A stretch of DNA of 64,000 nucleotides from Bacillus smithii (GCF_001050115.1 NZ_CP012024.1:2832001-2896000); one strand, 5' to 3'; shown: positions 42,763 to 53,819, counted from the stretch's first letter. Numbers and translations are program-made. The notes: a model not told the origin generated them from the letters alone.

Positions 42763-43932
42763 TTAAATTTCTTTTTTTGTCGCAAAAACGTTAATAGATT
42801 TCTCAACCTTTATTTTGGATTGAATATGTTTTAATGTACCACTATCCTCTATCAAGTATATTTTATATCCATAGTCAATTAATAACTTTTGAAGTTCTAT
42901 ATCAGAAAATCCTAATTTTGATAAGCCTATAGGATTAATTTCTAACATAATATCCGGCGCATCGGAAGAAGAAAGGAGATTTTCCGCTCCTTGAAAAGCA
43001 AGCATTTCTGCCCCCTCGATATCTGATTTAATAAAATCTACTTTATCGATTTTGTTTTGTTTAATATAATCATCTAAACGAATTGTTTCCACTTTTTCTT
43101 GAGCATAAACATGTTCAAACTGTTGCATAAACGATTTCATTCCACCATGCTCATCAGAGTTAGAATATAAAGTCACATAACTATTACTATTTGAAGCTGC
43201 TACTTGATTGGCCACCACATTCAATAATTGATTTAAATGTATATTTTCAATCAATTGTCTGAAATTTTTACTATCCGGTTCAAAAGAATGAATTGTCCCG
43301 CTACTTCCAACTTTTTGAGCAAGCATTAAAGTATAATAACCAACATTCGCTCCTAAATCAAAAACAGTTTGACCAGCTTGAATTTTTTTTAATAAAAATT
43401 GAGTTTCGTTCTTCTCATAATATCCATAATTATAAATTGTATTTTGAATAAACTCCCTTAAATTAAGCTTCATTTTAAATGCAATATTATCCATTTTTAC
43501 ATTATGAATAACTGGATCTGCCGGAATATCTTCATAGTTATAGTAATAATGTTGCCTTACCTTCCAATAAAACAATGGGTCAAAATCCTCCATATTATAT
43601 AAAACAAATGCCTTCGAACGTAAACCTAACTTTTCTAACTCATGCAAAATTTCTTCTTGAAAGGAATATGAAGAAACAATAATATACTTAATATAATCAA
43701 CCAAATTAAGAGCTTCTTGGATAGAATAAACTTTTACCCCCATAATTTGTTGATGTTCTTGATAACTAGAAATAATTCCTTGAATATAATGAAAAGAAAT
43801 ATTTTTCTCGTTAAGAAAGTTGAACAAAGCGACAGTATGTTCTCCAGCTCCCCAAATCATCACTTTATCTTCATCGTCTAACTGTTCAAACAAATTTAAT
43901 ATTCTTTCTTGTATCTTGTATCTTTCTATCAT
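42763..43932 (-). CDS. FkbM-family methyltransferase with N-terminal sugar-operon domain
   Basis: About 389 aa. The C-terminal half is an FkbM-type SAM methyltransferase: V-F-D-L-G-A-N-V-G-Y-Y-T-L (SAM motif I), I-H-S-F-E-P-D and D-F-I-K-S-D-I-E-G-A-E (FkbM motif). The N-terminal ~120 residues carry W-G-A-G-E-H-T-V-A-L-F, a Rossmann-like nucleotide-binding motif often seen in glycan operons. It probably O-methylates a sugar of the flagellar glycan. Start at 43932 chosen for its AAAGGA site; ATG 43953 lacks one. Confidence 0.85.
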   Translation of the reverse strand: MIERYKIQERILNLFEQLDDEDKVMIWGAGEHTVALFNFLNEKNISFHYIQGIISSYQEHQQIMGVKVYSIQEALNLVDYIKYIIVSSYSFQEEILHELEKLGLRSKAFVLYNMEDFDPLFYWKVRQHYYYNYEDIPADPVIHNVKMDNIAFKMKLNLREFIQNTIYNYGYYEKNETQFLLKKIQAGQTVFDLGANVGYYTLMLAQKVGSSGTIHSFEPDSKNFRQLIENIHLNQLLNVVANQVAASNSNSYVTLYSNSDEHGGMKSFMQQFEHVYAQEKVETIRLDDYIKQNKIDKVDFIKSDIEGAEMLAFQGAENLLSSSDAPDIMLEINPIGLSKLGFSDIELQKLLIDYGYKIYLIEDSGTLKHIQSKIKVEKSINVFATKKEI

Positions 43933-43968
43933 AGACTTATTCCTTTCTTCCATAATATTTTTATACTT

Positions 43969-45013
43969 TTAATATTTTTTATATATATCAATTAATTTTG
44001 GTAGAATAACATTCTTTAAATCATGATACTTCTCTACATATTTTCTACCCTGTTCACCTAGATAAACAATCTTTTCTTTGTCATCTATTAATTTGTCAAT
44101 AACTTCTTCAAGATTATCCACCGTTGCAGATATGATAGGTAAATCGTTTGGATACCCTTGTTTAACAAAATCATTAATATTAAGTAATAACCGGCTTTTT
44201 TAAAGCCATTGCTTCAATTGATAACATACCGTAAGTTCCATATAAAATATGATCAATGATAATATCTCCTTGTGCTAACTCTTTAAGAAAATCATTATGA
44301 TTGGGATTATCTATTACAGTAAACTCAATATCATTTCTTTTTGACAATAATTTCTTCATTACATCAATAATGTAATCTGTGCCTTTAAATTTTCTGTTCG
44401 TCGGAGCATGTATAATTTTCAACTTCCTATTCAATGATTTAGTAATTGGTTTGTAATCATAATTCTCAATACAATATTTACCTAAACTTAAATCTATTGG
44501 CAAAGGTAATATTTCAACATTATCATAGAATGGTATTACATATTCGGCTAATTCCAAATCTTGTACGATTGCTGTTGGAATACACTTTGCACAATTTTTC
44601 ACATACTTTATTACCTGATCTTCATCTACAAAAAAATCTTTGTACATCAATTCAGCGTACGGATTAAATTTTTCCAAAACACTTGGTAATCTTACATCTG
44701 TTCCATTATGATGCATGAATAATTTTTTCCCCTTTGATGATAAATAGGGTAAATCCTCCTGATCATATAAAAATGTATGCGCAAAAAAGAAATGAAAAAT
44801 ATCGTATTTGTCTTTATGCTCTTCAAATAATTTTTGACGAATTTTAATCTTTTCAGGCTTTGTAAACATATTAATATCGAAATCAATATCTGCTTTCTCA
44901 AATCGATGTTTTAGAAATGAAATTGATTTAGCATAATGTCCAATCTCATCAATAGCTTTTGCAAATGTGGTATTTAAACCACAAATAGATATCAACCCAT
45001 ACAATATGTTCAA
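43969..45013 (-). pseudogene. Glycosyltransferase (GT4-like), frameshifted near the C-terminus
   Basis: The main frame (TTG start at 45013 behind GAGGAATAT) encodes 277 aa of a GT-B-like transferase with H-A-P-T-N-R-K-F-K-G-T-D and S-I-E-A-M-A-L-K-K-P-V-I, the expected donor-site region, and then stops at 44180. A second frame continues N-D-F-V-K-Q-G-Y-P-N-D-L-P-I-I to a stop at 43969. One extra A around 44180-44186 breaks the gene, so about 70 C-terminal residues are lost. Donor-site residues are retained, but the last helices are missing; activity is uncertain. Confidence 0.8.
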
Positions 45014-45082
45014 ATATTCCTCATTCCTTTCATACTTACTTAATAAAAGTCTAAACTAATATATTAATTAAAAAACAGATAA

Positions 45083-46171
<1,089 letters not shown>

Positions 46172-46236
46172 TTAAAAAAAACCAAATTTATTGCCATCGT
46201 ACAAAAGGAAATCTAAAACTTGACCAAGTGAGATAT

Positions 46237-48093
46237 CTAACATTCACTTTCAATAAATTCTTTTAGCTCTTTAAAGTAAGGTTCAACAAATTGAATATGC
46301 GCATGACAATCCATTAAAAACTTTCTTGTTTCATTAACGATAATTTCTGCTTTTTGAACTAAATTTTTGTGAAAACGAATCGATTGGAACGTTCCTTCAA
46401 GCCGTTTATTTTGAACCCTCATCATTGGATGTATAAAAACTTGATAAAAAAGATTATTTCTTAATTTACTAAACGCTTTATCAAATTTTTTTAACTCATT
46501 CTCCAGGTTATTATTTGAATTCAATTTTGCTAATCGCTCTAGATTGCTCAACACTCCATAAAGCTTTGAAAAAAGATTTTCCAAACTTAAAAAGTCTCGT
46601 TCCACTTCTATAATATGAGAAGATAGATCCTTTTTTTGGTATTGATTGGTAGATTTATACCAATCGTTTTCAACTATTTTTTCTTTTAAATACTGTTCTA
46701 TCACTTGATCCAAATTTATAAAATCGGTTCCAGCAATGTTCGCTCCTGCTTTCGTTGTATTAATTACCCTTATATGAGGATACTTTTTTATATAAAATTC
46801 AAAATGTCGAAGCATATCTTTAAATCCCTCATTTGTGGGGACTTCTTCACCGTAAACATTTTTAACAGTTGGTAAGTTATTAAGTCTCTCGTCTGAAATA
46901 AAATCCGAACCATTTCCATAACTGATTCCTTCGGCATAGTGGCGATTATGTAAATAAGCCAAATTTTGTCCAACCAAAATAATGGGACCTGCTCCTAACC
47001 GGCATAATAGTTCAAAAGTGACAACTGCAATAGAAGGGGCATCCTGTAAGATTTCTAGATTCTTTTTCTCGCTGCGACCTAATAAGTAGGAAGAAACAGT
47101 ATCTTGATTAATGATCATATGCAGCATTGGGCCTGGATAGTTTTCCAACGTTTCATATCCTACTGTACTCCCGAATACTAGTGGAATATCTGTAATTCCT
47201 TTGTCTTTAATTATTTGGATGACACGATAATTGTGAGCTTGCGGATCATATGTACATGCAGCATCCGGATAAATATCTTGATTTATTAAGGCGTTGATTG
47301 CTGAGCCAACTGAAAAAATATAGGCCAAACCATGTTCTTTAATATATCTTAAGTTTTCAAATTCCTCCGAAAGAGAAGGACCTGCTGACACAATAATAGC
47401 TGGTTTGTCTTTAAAAATCGATGGATTGACATCATGTAAAATATTGGGTGTTTTCATCACGTATGGAAAATTTTTAATTGAGTTGATCGTCCATCGCTTT
47501 TGAAACGCTGCATTCGTTGCTACATTAGTTCTTTCATGTAACAATTGTTCTTTCAATGCCTTCATAATAAACGTTAATTCATTCACGTAAATTGTTTCAT
47601 AAGCCGTTAGAGGAATCACGAGTATATTTTTCCCGTTATTCAACAATTTTTGAATCTCGATTGTTAATTGTTGCTTGTCAGTTCCAGTAAAAATAGACTG
47701 TACATTTTTTAAAGGCCAAACCTTTATGTTGATGTGCGTAAAAAATTGAACCAACACTTCTGGATTTGGTTCATAAATAGAAAATTTCATAGCTGGATAT
47801 TGATTGGCGAATTGTTTTATATGGTACCCTAGCCCAATTCCTACAAAAAGAACTTGTTCATATTGCTCAACATTTGTCCATTTTTCAATCAGCCTTGCTG
47901 CTTCATGTTCCGGATCGTATTTGCTGTGAAGATAACGAATTTTGTCATTCCATTTTATTTTCATTGTTAAAGAGCCTTTTTTGGTTGGCTCCACTATAAC
48001 TTGATCGCTCTCTTGAGATTCCAGCGGCAACAATTTTTGAAACAATTCTCGATGATGTAAATTTAAATACATGCGATTATCAACTAATATCAT
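46237..48093 (-). CDS. Maf/MptE-like flagellin glycosyltransferase
   Basis: About 618 aa. The central part has the Maf (DUF115, 6-hydroxymethylpterin pyrophosphokinase-like) signatures K-P-A-I-I-V-S-A-G-P-S-L, F-S-V-G-S-A-I-N-A-L-I, D-P-Q-A-H-N and L-V-G-Q-N-L-A-Y. Motility-associated factor proteins transfer pseudaminic- or legionaminic-type sugars to flagellin. Position between the flagellin gene and pseB fits this. The ATG at 48093 (AGAGGG upstream) overlaps the previous gene by 14 bp, so the two are coupled; an ATG at 48126 is possible. Confidence 0.9.
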   Translation of the reverse strand: MILVDNRMYLNLHHRELFQKLLPLESQESDQVIVEPTKKGSLTMKIKWNDKIRYLHSKYDPEHEAARLIEKWTNVEQYEQVLFVGIGLGYHIKQFANQYPAMKFSIYEPNPEVLVQFFTHINIKVWPLKNVQSIFTGTDKQQLTIEIQKLLNNGKNILVIPLTAYETIYVNELTFIMKALKEQLLHERTNVATNAAFQKRWTINSIKNFPYVMKTPNILHDVNPSIFKDKPAIIVSAGPSLSEEFENLRYIKEHGLAYIFSVGSAINALINQDIYPDAACTYDPQAHNYRVIQIIKDKGITDIPLVFGSTVGYETLENYPGPMLHMIINQDTVSSYLLGRSEKKNLEILQDAPSIAVVTFELLCRLGAGPIILVGQNLAYLHNRHYAEGISYGNGSDFISDERLNNLPTVKNVYGEEVPTNEGFKDMLRHFEFYIKKYPHIRVINTTKAGANIAGTDFINLDQVIEQYLKEKIVENDWYKSTNQYQKKDLSSHIIEVERDFLSLENLFSKLYGVLSNLERLAKLNSNNNLENELKKFDKAFSKLRNNLFYQVFIHPMMRVQNKRLEGTFQSIRFHKNLVQKAEIIVNETRKFLMDCHAHIQFVEPYFKELKEFIESEC

Positions 48094-48679
48094 AGCGGTA
48101 TCCCTCTTGATCGATTGTTGAATCAATTTCTTTCCCCAATTCTTCTAACAGCGGAAGCAGTTCGTATTGAATCGTATCCGCAATAAGCACTTCATCTTGG
48201 TTTTCCAACGCTTCTTGCAAACTTTTTAAATGCTCTTTTAGCGCTGCAGCTATGTTTAAATATTGATCCCAATTTTCCGGCCGCTGCTTTGTTCTATCAA
48301 TCGTGGCAATCATTTGATTCAACCATTCTAAACCCTCAAGAAAGTCCATAAATCGATCCCAAGTCGTTTGATCGGAATGATGATAAAATTCATCAACTAA
48401 ATGAGGAAGTTCTGGTTTGGCTCTTTGGATATATTCACTGGCAGAAAGGAGTATGTCATTAATAAACTGTTTCACTGTTTTCAGAACAATCTCCAATTCA
48501 CTGATTTCTGTAAGATGATCTTCTAAAAACAACTCATGATCTTCATAAATTTCTTTTCCGTCAGCAATGAAATGGCTAAAAAAGTAATGGTCGTTCGTTT
48601 CTTCATTAATTTTTTCTATAACATCATTAACACTTGGTTGATTCAAATTCCATGATTTCTCGTTAATTTTTAAAATCAT
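48080..48679 (-). CDS. Acidic helical protein coupled to the Maf gene
   Basis: 199 aa, soluble, acidic (many E/D), predicted mostly helical, with no catalytic motif. An N-terminal beta-like part (M-I-L-K-I-N-E-K-S-W-N-L-N) precedes helices such as L-E-G-L-E-W-L-N-Q-M-I-A-T-I-D. It sits between flagellin and Maf, overlaps Maf by 14 bp and has GGAGG before the ATG. It may be a flagellin-specific chaperone or adaptor for Maf; this is inference from position only. No family recognised. Confidence 0.75.
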   Translation of the reverse strand: MILKINEKSWNLNQPSVNDVIEKINEETNDHYFFSHFIADGKEIYEDHELFLEDHLTEISELEIVLKTVKQFINDILLSASEYIQRAKPELPHLVDEFYHHSDQTTWDRFMDFLEGLEWLNQMIATIDRTKQRPENWDQYLNIAAALKEHLKSLQEALENQDEVLIADTIQYELLPLLEELGKEIDSTIDQEGYRYDIS

Positions 48680-48818
48680 ATTTTGTCCTCCGACTTACCA
48701 TCATAAAAAGAACTTTTCTATTTATATTATCGGACATAAAAGGGAAAGTTTGAGTATTTTCGACGTGATCTTCAAATTTTGTCGAAAGAACTATATGGAA
48801 ATAATAAGAGGAGAAAAA

Positions 48819-48858
48819 AATAAAAGTGATCTTCCCAAAGAGAAGACCACTTTTTTCA
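48819..48858 (-). terminator. Terminator behind the flagellin gene
   Basis: AAAAGTGATCTTC/GAAGACCACTTTT arms (one mismatch), loop CCAAAGA, T-runs on both strands. It lies between hag and the 199-aa gene, so downstream glycosylation genes need either read-through or their own promoter. Confidence 0.8.
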
Positions 48859-48864
48859 TACCTA

Positions 48865-49710
48865 TTAACGAAGAAGTTGCAGAACTCCTTGCGGTTGTTG
48901 GTTTGCTTGAGCCAACATTGCTTGGGCAGCTTGAGCAAGAATAGAGCTCTTCGTTTGTTCCATCATTTCTTTCGCCATATCTACGTCACGGATACGGGAT
49001 TCAGCAGCTGATAAGTTTTCGGAAGATGTACTTAAGTTATTAATAGTATGTTCTAAGCGGTTTTGCATTGCACCAAATTTTGCACGTTCTGTAGCTACTG
49101 TTTTTATCGCGTTATCGATAACAGTAATTGCCGCGTTAGCACCAGACTGTGTACTTACGTTGATGCCCGTACCTGTTTTACTGTCTCCACTCCCCACTAG
49201 AAGAGAAGATGCATCCATTTTCGAAATTGTTAGTGTAATTTCTTGGTCTTGATTAGCACCGATATGGAATACAAGTCCAGTACCACTAAACGTACCGTTC
49301 AATAATGTTTTTCCGTTAAATTGAGTGGTTTCGGAAATACGGGTGATTTCACGAGCCAATTGATTCATTTCATCTTGAATGGCTTTACGATCAGTATTGC
49401 TATCATTGGTATCGTTGGCTGATTGAACAGCTAATTCCCGCATACGTTGAAGAATGGAATGCGTTTCATTTAATGCACCTTCAGCGGTTTGAATTAAAGA
49501 AATACCGTCTTGAGCGTTGCGGGAAGCTTGGTCCAAGCCGCGGATTTGGGCGCGCATTTTTTCGGAAATGGCAAGTCCTGCAGCATCGTCTCCGGCGCGG
49601 TTGATGCGAAGTCCGGAAGACAATTTTTCCATCGATTTCGATTGGGCATTAGTTGCGTAGTTTAATCTGTTCAACGTGTTCAACGCTGCGATATTGTGAT
49701 TGATAATCAT
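48865..49710 (-). CDS. hag: Flagellin
   Basis: 281-aa filament protein. Conserved N-terminal D0/D1 (M-I-I-N-H-N-I-A-A-L-N-T...G-L-R-I-N-R-A-G-D-D-A-A-G-L-A-I) and C-terminal D1/D0 (A-E-S-R-I-R-D-V-D-M-A-K-E-M...Q-Q-P-Q-G-V-L-Q-L-L-R) are complete, with only a short S/T/G-rich centre. The lack of large D2/D3 domains is typical of Bacillus. The central S/T residues (for example S-G-D-S-K-T-G-T-G) are the likely glycosylation region. Expressed from a sigma-D promoter at 49801-49826. Confidence 0.97.
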   Translation of the reverse strand: MIINHNIAALNTLNRLNYATNAQSKSMEKLSSGLRINRAGDDAAGLAISEKMRAQIRGLDQASRNAQDGISLIQTAEGALNETHSILQRMRELAVQSANDTNDSNTDRKAIQDEMNQLAREITRISETTQFNGKTLLNGTFSGTGLVFHIGANQDQEITLTISKMDASSLLVGSGDSKTGTGINVSTQSGANAAITVIDNAIKTVATERAKFGAMQNRLEHTINNLSTSSENLSAAESRIRDVDMAKEMMEQTKSSILAQAAQAMLAQANQQPQGVLQLLR

Positions 49711-49800
49711 GTGTTTTTCCTCCTTGAAATTGGTTTTGGTTCACATCCGTGTGAACGTGAGGATGATAGGTCGGCCGCCCTATTTCCTCACTCGTGTTTT

Positions 49801-49826
49801 ATATCGGCGCTGGGAGAGATAGTTTA
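49801..49826 (-). promoter_or_regulatory. Sigma-D (motility) promoter of hag
   Basis: On the minus strand TAAA (49823-49826), a 14-base spacer and GCCGATAT (49801-49808) match the sigma-D consensus TAAA-N15-GCCGATAT. It is about 90 bp upstream of the flagellin ATG, leaving a long leader that contains an inverted repeat GTTCACACGGATGTGAAC near 49738-49756, possibly a CsrA or stability element. Confidence 0.85.
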
Positions 49827-49894
49827 ATAGTTTTTAAAAAATTTTTTCGCTTTTGTGCTAAAATGGGTTGAAGTTGTTGAAAGGAGGGTATTCT

Positions 49895-50083
49895 ATGGAT
49901 ATTTCCGCATTATCGGTTGGATTGCATCAGATCCAGCTGCAGCAAAGCGTCGGGATTGCCTTGACAAAGAAAGCGATGGATGCGGCGCAGGTTCAAAGCC
50001 AAGCGATGATCAATATGATCCAACAGTCGGCGGTTCCCGCTCCCCATCCGACGTCCGGACATAAGATTGATGTCAGTGTTTAA
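49895..50083 (+). CDS. YjfB-like putative motility protein
   Basis: 62 aa, ATG behind AAAGGAGGG. Sequence M-D-I-S-A-L-S-V-G-L-H-Q-I-Q-L-Q-Q-S-V-G followed by A-L-T-K-K-A-M-D matches the YjfB family of small motility-associated proteins, whose molecular role is unknown. Divergent from hag. A frame extending to 49868 lacks a ribosome site. Confidence 0.85.
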   Translation: MDISALSVGLHQIQLQQSVGIALTKKAMDAAQVQSQAMINMIQQSAVPAPHPTSGHKIDVSV

Positions 50084-50106
50084 TGTTTAACATGTAATCT
50101 TCAAGA

Positions 50107-50198
50107 AAGGACTGTCCAGTGTCTGTTACCCCTACGCAAGTTTGCATAATCTAGTGATGGTGAGAACCAGACACTTACGGGACAGCCCTTTTTTGTCT
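50107..50198 (+). terminator. Long two-part terminator hairpin
   Basis: GGACTGTCC with GGGACAGCCC and inner GTGTCTG with CAGACAC pair over a ~35-base loop, followed by TTTTTTGTC. Confidence 0.7.
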
Positions 50199-50321
50199 TT
50201 TCAGAATGTTCCGAGCCGATCAGTTGATATTCGATTTCCTTTCATGATATTTTTAGTTCAATTAAGGACGATCTTTTTGAAAAGAACGCTGATCATTCAT
50301 ACATAGAAAGGGTTATGGAGT

Positions 50322-51781
50322 ATGGAAGAAAAAAGACAGGGAAGCCGTGCGGAGGGGCAGGATGCCTTTACGAAAAGGCGCTGGTGGATTTTGGCGAATG
50401 TGTCGCTTGGAACGTTTATGGCCACGCTGGATGGCAGCATTGCCAATGTGGCGCTGCCGTCGATAGCCCGCGCGACACTCATACGTCCATGGGAGATGTG
50501 CAGTGGGTGTTAAACGCCTATCTGTTGACGATTTGCGCTCTTTTGCCGATTGTCGGAAAGATTTCCGATATGGTGGGGCGTACGCGGATTTATAATTATG
50601 GGTTTCTCATTTTTACCTTGGGGTCGTTATGGTGCGGGCTTGCCCACTCGCTTGCAGGATTGATCGTCGCGCGGATTGTTCAAGCGATAGGCGCTTCCTG
50701 TATGATGGCGAACAACCAAGCAATTGTATCGGTGACGTTCGCAAGCGGCGGCCGCGGCCGGGCGATGGGTATTACAGGAGCGATGGTTTCGATCGGATCG
50801 CTGACAGGCCCGGGGATCGGCGGGATTTTAATCGGCCATTTCGGCTGGCCGGCCATCTTTTTTATTAACATTCCCATTGGGATTCTCGGCTTTATCGCGG
50901 GTTGGTTTATTTTGCCGCGCACGAAACTCAACAAAGATAAGGAGCCGTTCGATTATGCGGGTTCGGTTTTGTTTATGATTGGAATGGTGGCCTTTTTATA
51001 CACCGCCTCCAAAGGAGAAGACTGGGGCTGGGGTTCAATCAGAACGGTTTCGCTCGGACTGTTGGCCATCCTCTTCTTGCTCACGTTTTACATTTGGGAA
51101 CGAAAAACGCGGTTTCCGATGCTGGACTTTTCTCTTTACCGGATCCGCGCATTCCGCATCGGCAATATCACGGCGTTATTGTCGTTTGTCGCCCTTTTTT
51201 GCTCGAACGTGATGATGCCGTTTTATTTGCAAAACATCCTCGGGTTCTCCCCGCAAAAAACCGGTTATATGATGATGGTGTATCCAATGGTGATGGCGGT
51301 TGTGGCTCCGTTTGCTGGCTGGCTTTCCGATAAAATCGGGTCGGCGTATTTAACGACCGGGGGGTTGCTGGTGAATGCGCTTGGGTTCGCCTTATTGAAT
51401 ACATTGTCGATGAAAGAAAGCATGTGGATGGTAGCCCTTCACTTAGCGATTTTTGGGCTTGGCCACGGTTTATTCCAGTCACCGAACAATTCCAGCGTAA
51501 TGGGCGCTGTTCCCCGTCCGCAGCTGGGGACAGCGGGAGGCTTGAACGCCCTTGTCCGCAATGCCGGAATGGTATTAGGCGTTTCCTTTTCGGTTACGTT
51601 GCTCACATTCCGCATGAATCAGCTGAGCGGGCATACTGGACAAGTTTCCGCCCACGACAGCGACCCGGCGCTGATGATGCAGGCTTTGCATACGGTCTTC
51701 TGGGCAGCGTTTGCGATTTGCTTATTTGGCGCGATGCTTTCCGCACTTCGCCTTACGCAAAAAACCCAGCCCACCATGTAG
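50322..51781 (+). pseudogene. DHA2-family drug exporter, frameshifted near the N-terminus
   Basis: The true N-terminus is in the frame starting at 50322 (R-R-W-W-I-L-A-N-V-S-L-G-T-F-M-A-T-L-D-G-S-I-A-N-V-A-L-P), which ends after ~63 codons; the remaining ~430 codons are in the next frame from M-G-D-V-Q-W-V-L-N-A-Y onwards to 51781, with V-G-R-T-R-I-Y (motif A) and P-G-I-G-G (motif C). A duplicated GC at about 50468-50475 (CCCGCGCGAC) explains the shift: removing it gives A-R-D-T-H-T-S-M-G-D. As written the first helix is lost. An in-frame ATG in helix 1 of the second frame is at 50315 but produces non-native residues. Confidence 0.85.
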
Positions 51782-51787
51782 TGCCGT

Positions 51788-51833
51788 CCTTCTCCGGCGT
51801 TTGAACCTTCCCTGTCGGAGAAGGGTTTTTTAT
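51788..51833 (+). terminator. Terminator of the frameshifted exporter gene
   Basis: CCTTCTCCG and CGGAGAAGG arms, followed by GTTTTTT. Confidence 0.8.
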
Positions 51834-51898
51834 TGGCAAATACCCCCTTCTTGAAAAAAGAAAATCCTTCTTTCAGTTGGCACAGCCTTGGCCGCCAT

Positions 51899-52893
51899 CT
51901 AAGATATCCTCGCCGCTATCGTTCTAATACCTGAGCGAGACAACGGATTTGCTGACGGTATTTGGTCTAAATGGTATCCCTTGCTTCGCAAATAGTATTC
52001 CACGCCGTTTTTGGCAATGTCGGTATTATGTTTCGGGCCGATGGGGACATACCGGACCGGCAATTTTTCTGGCAGCTGAATGGAAATATACGGAATAATA
52101 ATGCCGTTGACTGAACGAAAGGCCATTTGTGTGTCGCCGGTGTCCGCTCTTCTTCTTCGTTTAAATGCAGGTATTCTTCTTCATTTTTAAAGGCTTCATG
52201 CTTGAAAAAAATCGAACAGGACGTAATCAGTTCAAGAAAATGAGTCGGCAGTTCGGCCGCCGCTTTCTTATCGTCAAACTGTCCGCGGCGCTGCCTTAGG
52301 AATTCAAAGGATCGGAGCAGCGAATGTAGGAGAATCTGCTACTGCTTCCTTTTTCGTATATCACATTTCCATAGACAACGCTGACTTCTTTTCCCATGCT
52401 TTCCGAAAGACTGTTGATTTTTTCCAACAATTCGCGGGAAGAAAAGCCGATATTGTATCCATCTCCTCGCGAGCAGCTGCACTAAAAGGTCAGCGAATCT
52501 TGGTTGGGGGTCAGCGACAACACATACACTTCCAAATAATCCAAATGAATTTCATGCAAAAATTTTGAAAGAGCCCATCTCATTTTTCCAACAAACTAAT
52601 TCCGGCATTTTTCCAGTTCCTTATCCTTTCCATACGTTTCATTGATCTTTTGTTCCAATAATTCGAGCACATGGCGGGCGATATGACGAATATAGACCAG
52701 CTCGCCTGAATCGTTTAAAAAATTTCCTTTTGACATCCATATGCTTCAGTTGTCAATCATTCCCATAAAGCTATCCAAATTGGTGTAGTGGTAAAGGAAT
52801 ATCATGGGGCTGTTCGGATTGCCCAATGGCTTCCCCCATGTACGTCCAAAATTGCGAATGCAACAGCTGCATTAGCGGCTCTTGTTCTGCCAT
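51899..52893 (-). pseudogene. Decayed DUF2971-type gene
   Basis: The minus strand carries an ATG at 52893 with GGGAG ahead and fragments in changing frames that together resemble DUF2971 proteins: Y-H-Y-T-N-L-D-S-F-M-G-M-I-D, then S-I-W-M-S-K-G-N-F-L-N-D-S-G-E-L, and near the end I-I-I-P-Y-I-S-I-Q-L-P-E and V-P-I-G-P-K-H-N-T-D. At least four frameshifts or stops interrupt it. The family often lies in defence or abortive infection contexts, but its function is unknown. No product is expected. Confidence 0.7.
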
Positions 52894-53304
52894 TCCATCA
52901 CTCCCCGTTTGAATTAACGGTCCTCGTTTTCTTTTAATTAAAATCATTCGTTCTTTTCTTTTTCCCAAAAGGCCGGAAAAACAAGCCCATCTTCCAAAGG
53001 CGCACATTCTCCTGAAAAAAGCGATGTCCAAGAAAAAAGCCGAATCCCCTTTCCGCTTGAAAAAGAATCCGGCCTTGCCTTTTGTATGATTTTTATGATG
53101 GATTGTCCGCATTTATGATTCTTTGGCATTGACGGCATTTCATTCAAAAAATGGACGATGAGTACATTGGGTTCCGTCCTCCAATCAGAACTGCCATTCA
53201 TTTTAGAAAAAAATTCCTTTCCTTTCTCTTTTCTATTTCGCCAAAATCCGCTACACTTTTCATAAACGCAGATGAGGCAAATAATAAAGGAGGAAAACGA
53301 ATTC
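52894..53304. other. Intergenic region
   Basis: Overlapping minus-strand frames (52771-53315) are out of phase with each other and have no ribosome site or family character. I see no gene. Plus-strand AAAGGAGG at its right end belongs to the next gene. Confidence 0.5.
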
Positions 53305-53631
53305 ATGATCTTCATTTTATATGCAAGTCTGATTCTTTTTATTGGCGTTCTAATTTATTTGGACCGCGTTGCCGTGAAAACGTACCGCTCTGCCTGGCCG
53401 AAAGCCGAACATATACAAGCCGTGCTCAAGCGTATGCGAGAGCAAACAGAAATAATCCAAGCAGAAGCCGCCAAACTATTAGAACATCAGCAGAAAATTC
53501 AGGAAGATCTTGAACAAACGAAAAAGTCGGTGGAAACAGCTGTGAGAGCAGCGAAGCAAACACCGGAAGCTGCGAAGAAGTTATTTAGCGTCTTGAAAAC
53601 TCAAAGAAAAAAGGCACCAAGCCAGCCATAA
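53305..53631 (+). CDS. Membrane-anchored coiled-coil protein (DUF948-like)
   Basis: 108 aa: a single N-terminal membrane helix (residues 2-17), then a long charged, heptad-like region (A-V-L-K-R-M-R-E-Q-T-E-I-I-Q-A-E-A-A-K-L-L-E-H-Q-Q-K-I-Q) and a basic C-terminus. The pattern is like DUF948/YtxG-type proteins of Bacillus, which are small general-stress membrane proteins; the family match is tentative. AAAGGAGG stands 11 bases before this ATG. Confidence 0.65.
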   Translation: MIFILYASLILFIGVLIYLDRVAVKTYRSAWPKAEHIQAVLKRMREQTEIIQAEAAKLLEHQQKIQEDLEQTKKSVETAVRAAKQTPEAAKKLFSVLKTQRKKAPSQP

Positions 53632-53819
53632 ATATCCTTTCTGTTCTATAGGCCAGCTCTTAAGGATGTCGAAAATCGGCATCCTTTTTTAAATTTTATT
53701 TTTTAACCGTTTTCATGAGAGCTCTTGTCTTGACTTCGACACTATCCGACATTATACTCAAAACGTATCAACATTGAAATATCAGAAAATTCAACTATTT
53801 TAGAAGATAGGAGGACATC

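Noticed and set aside
49738-49756. Inverted repeat in the flagellin leader as a terminator
   Set aside because: There is no T-run and it lies between the sigma-D promoter and the start codon, so a leader or stability element is more likely.
52771-53315. Overlapping minus-strand ORFs of 113 and 123 codons
   Set aside because: They overlap each other in different frames, have unlikely residue patterns and cover the start of the DUF2971 pseudogene.
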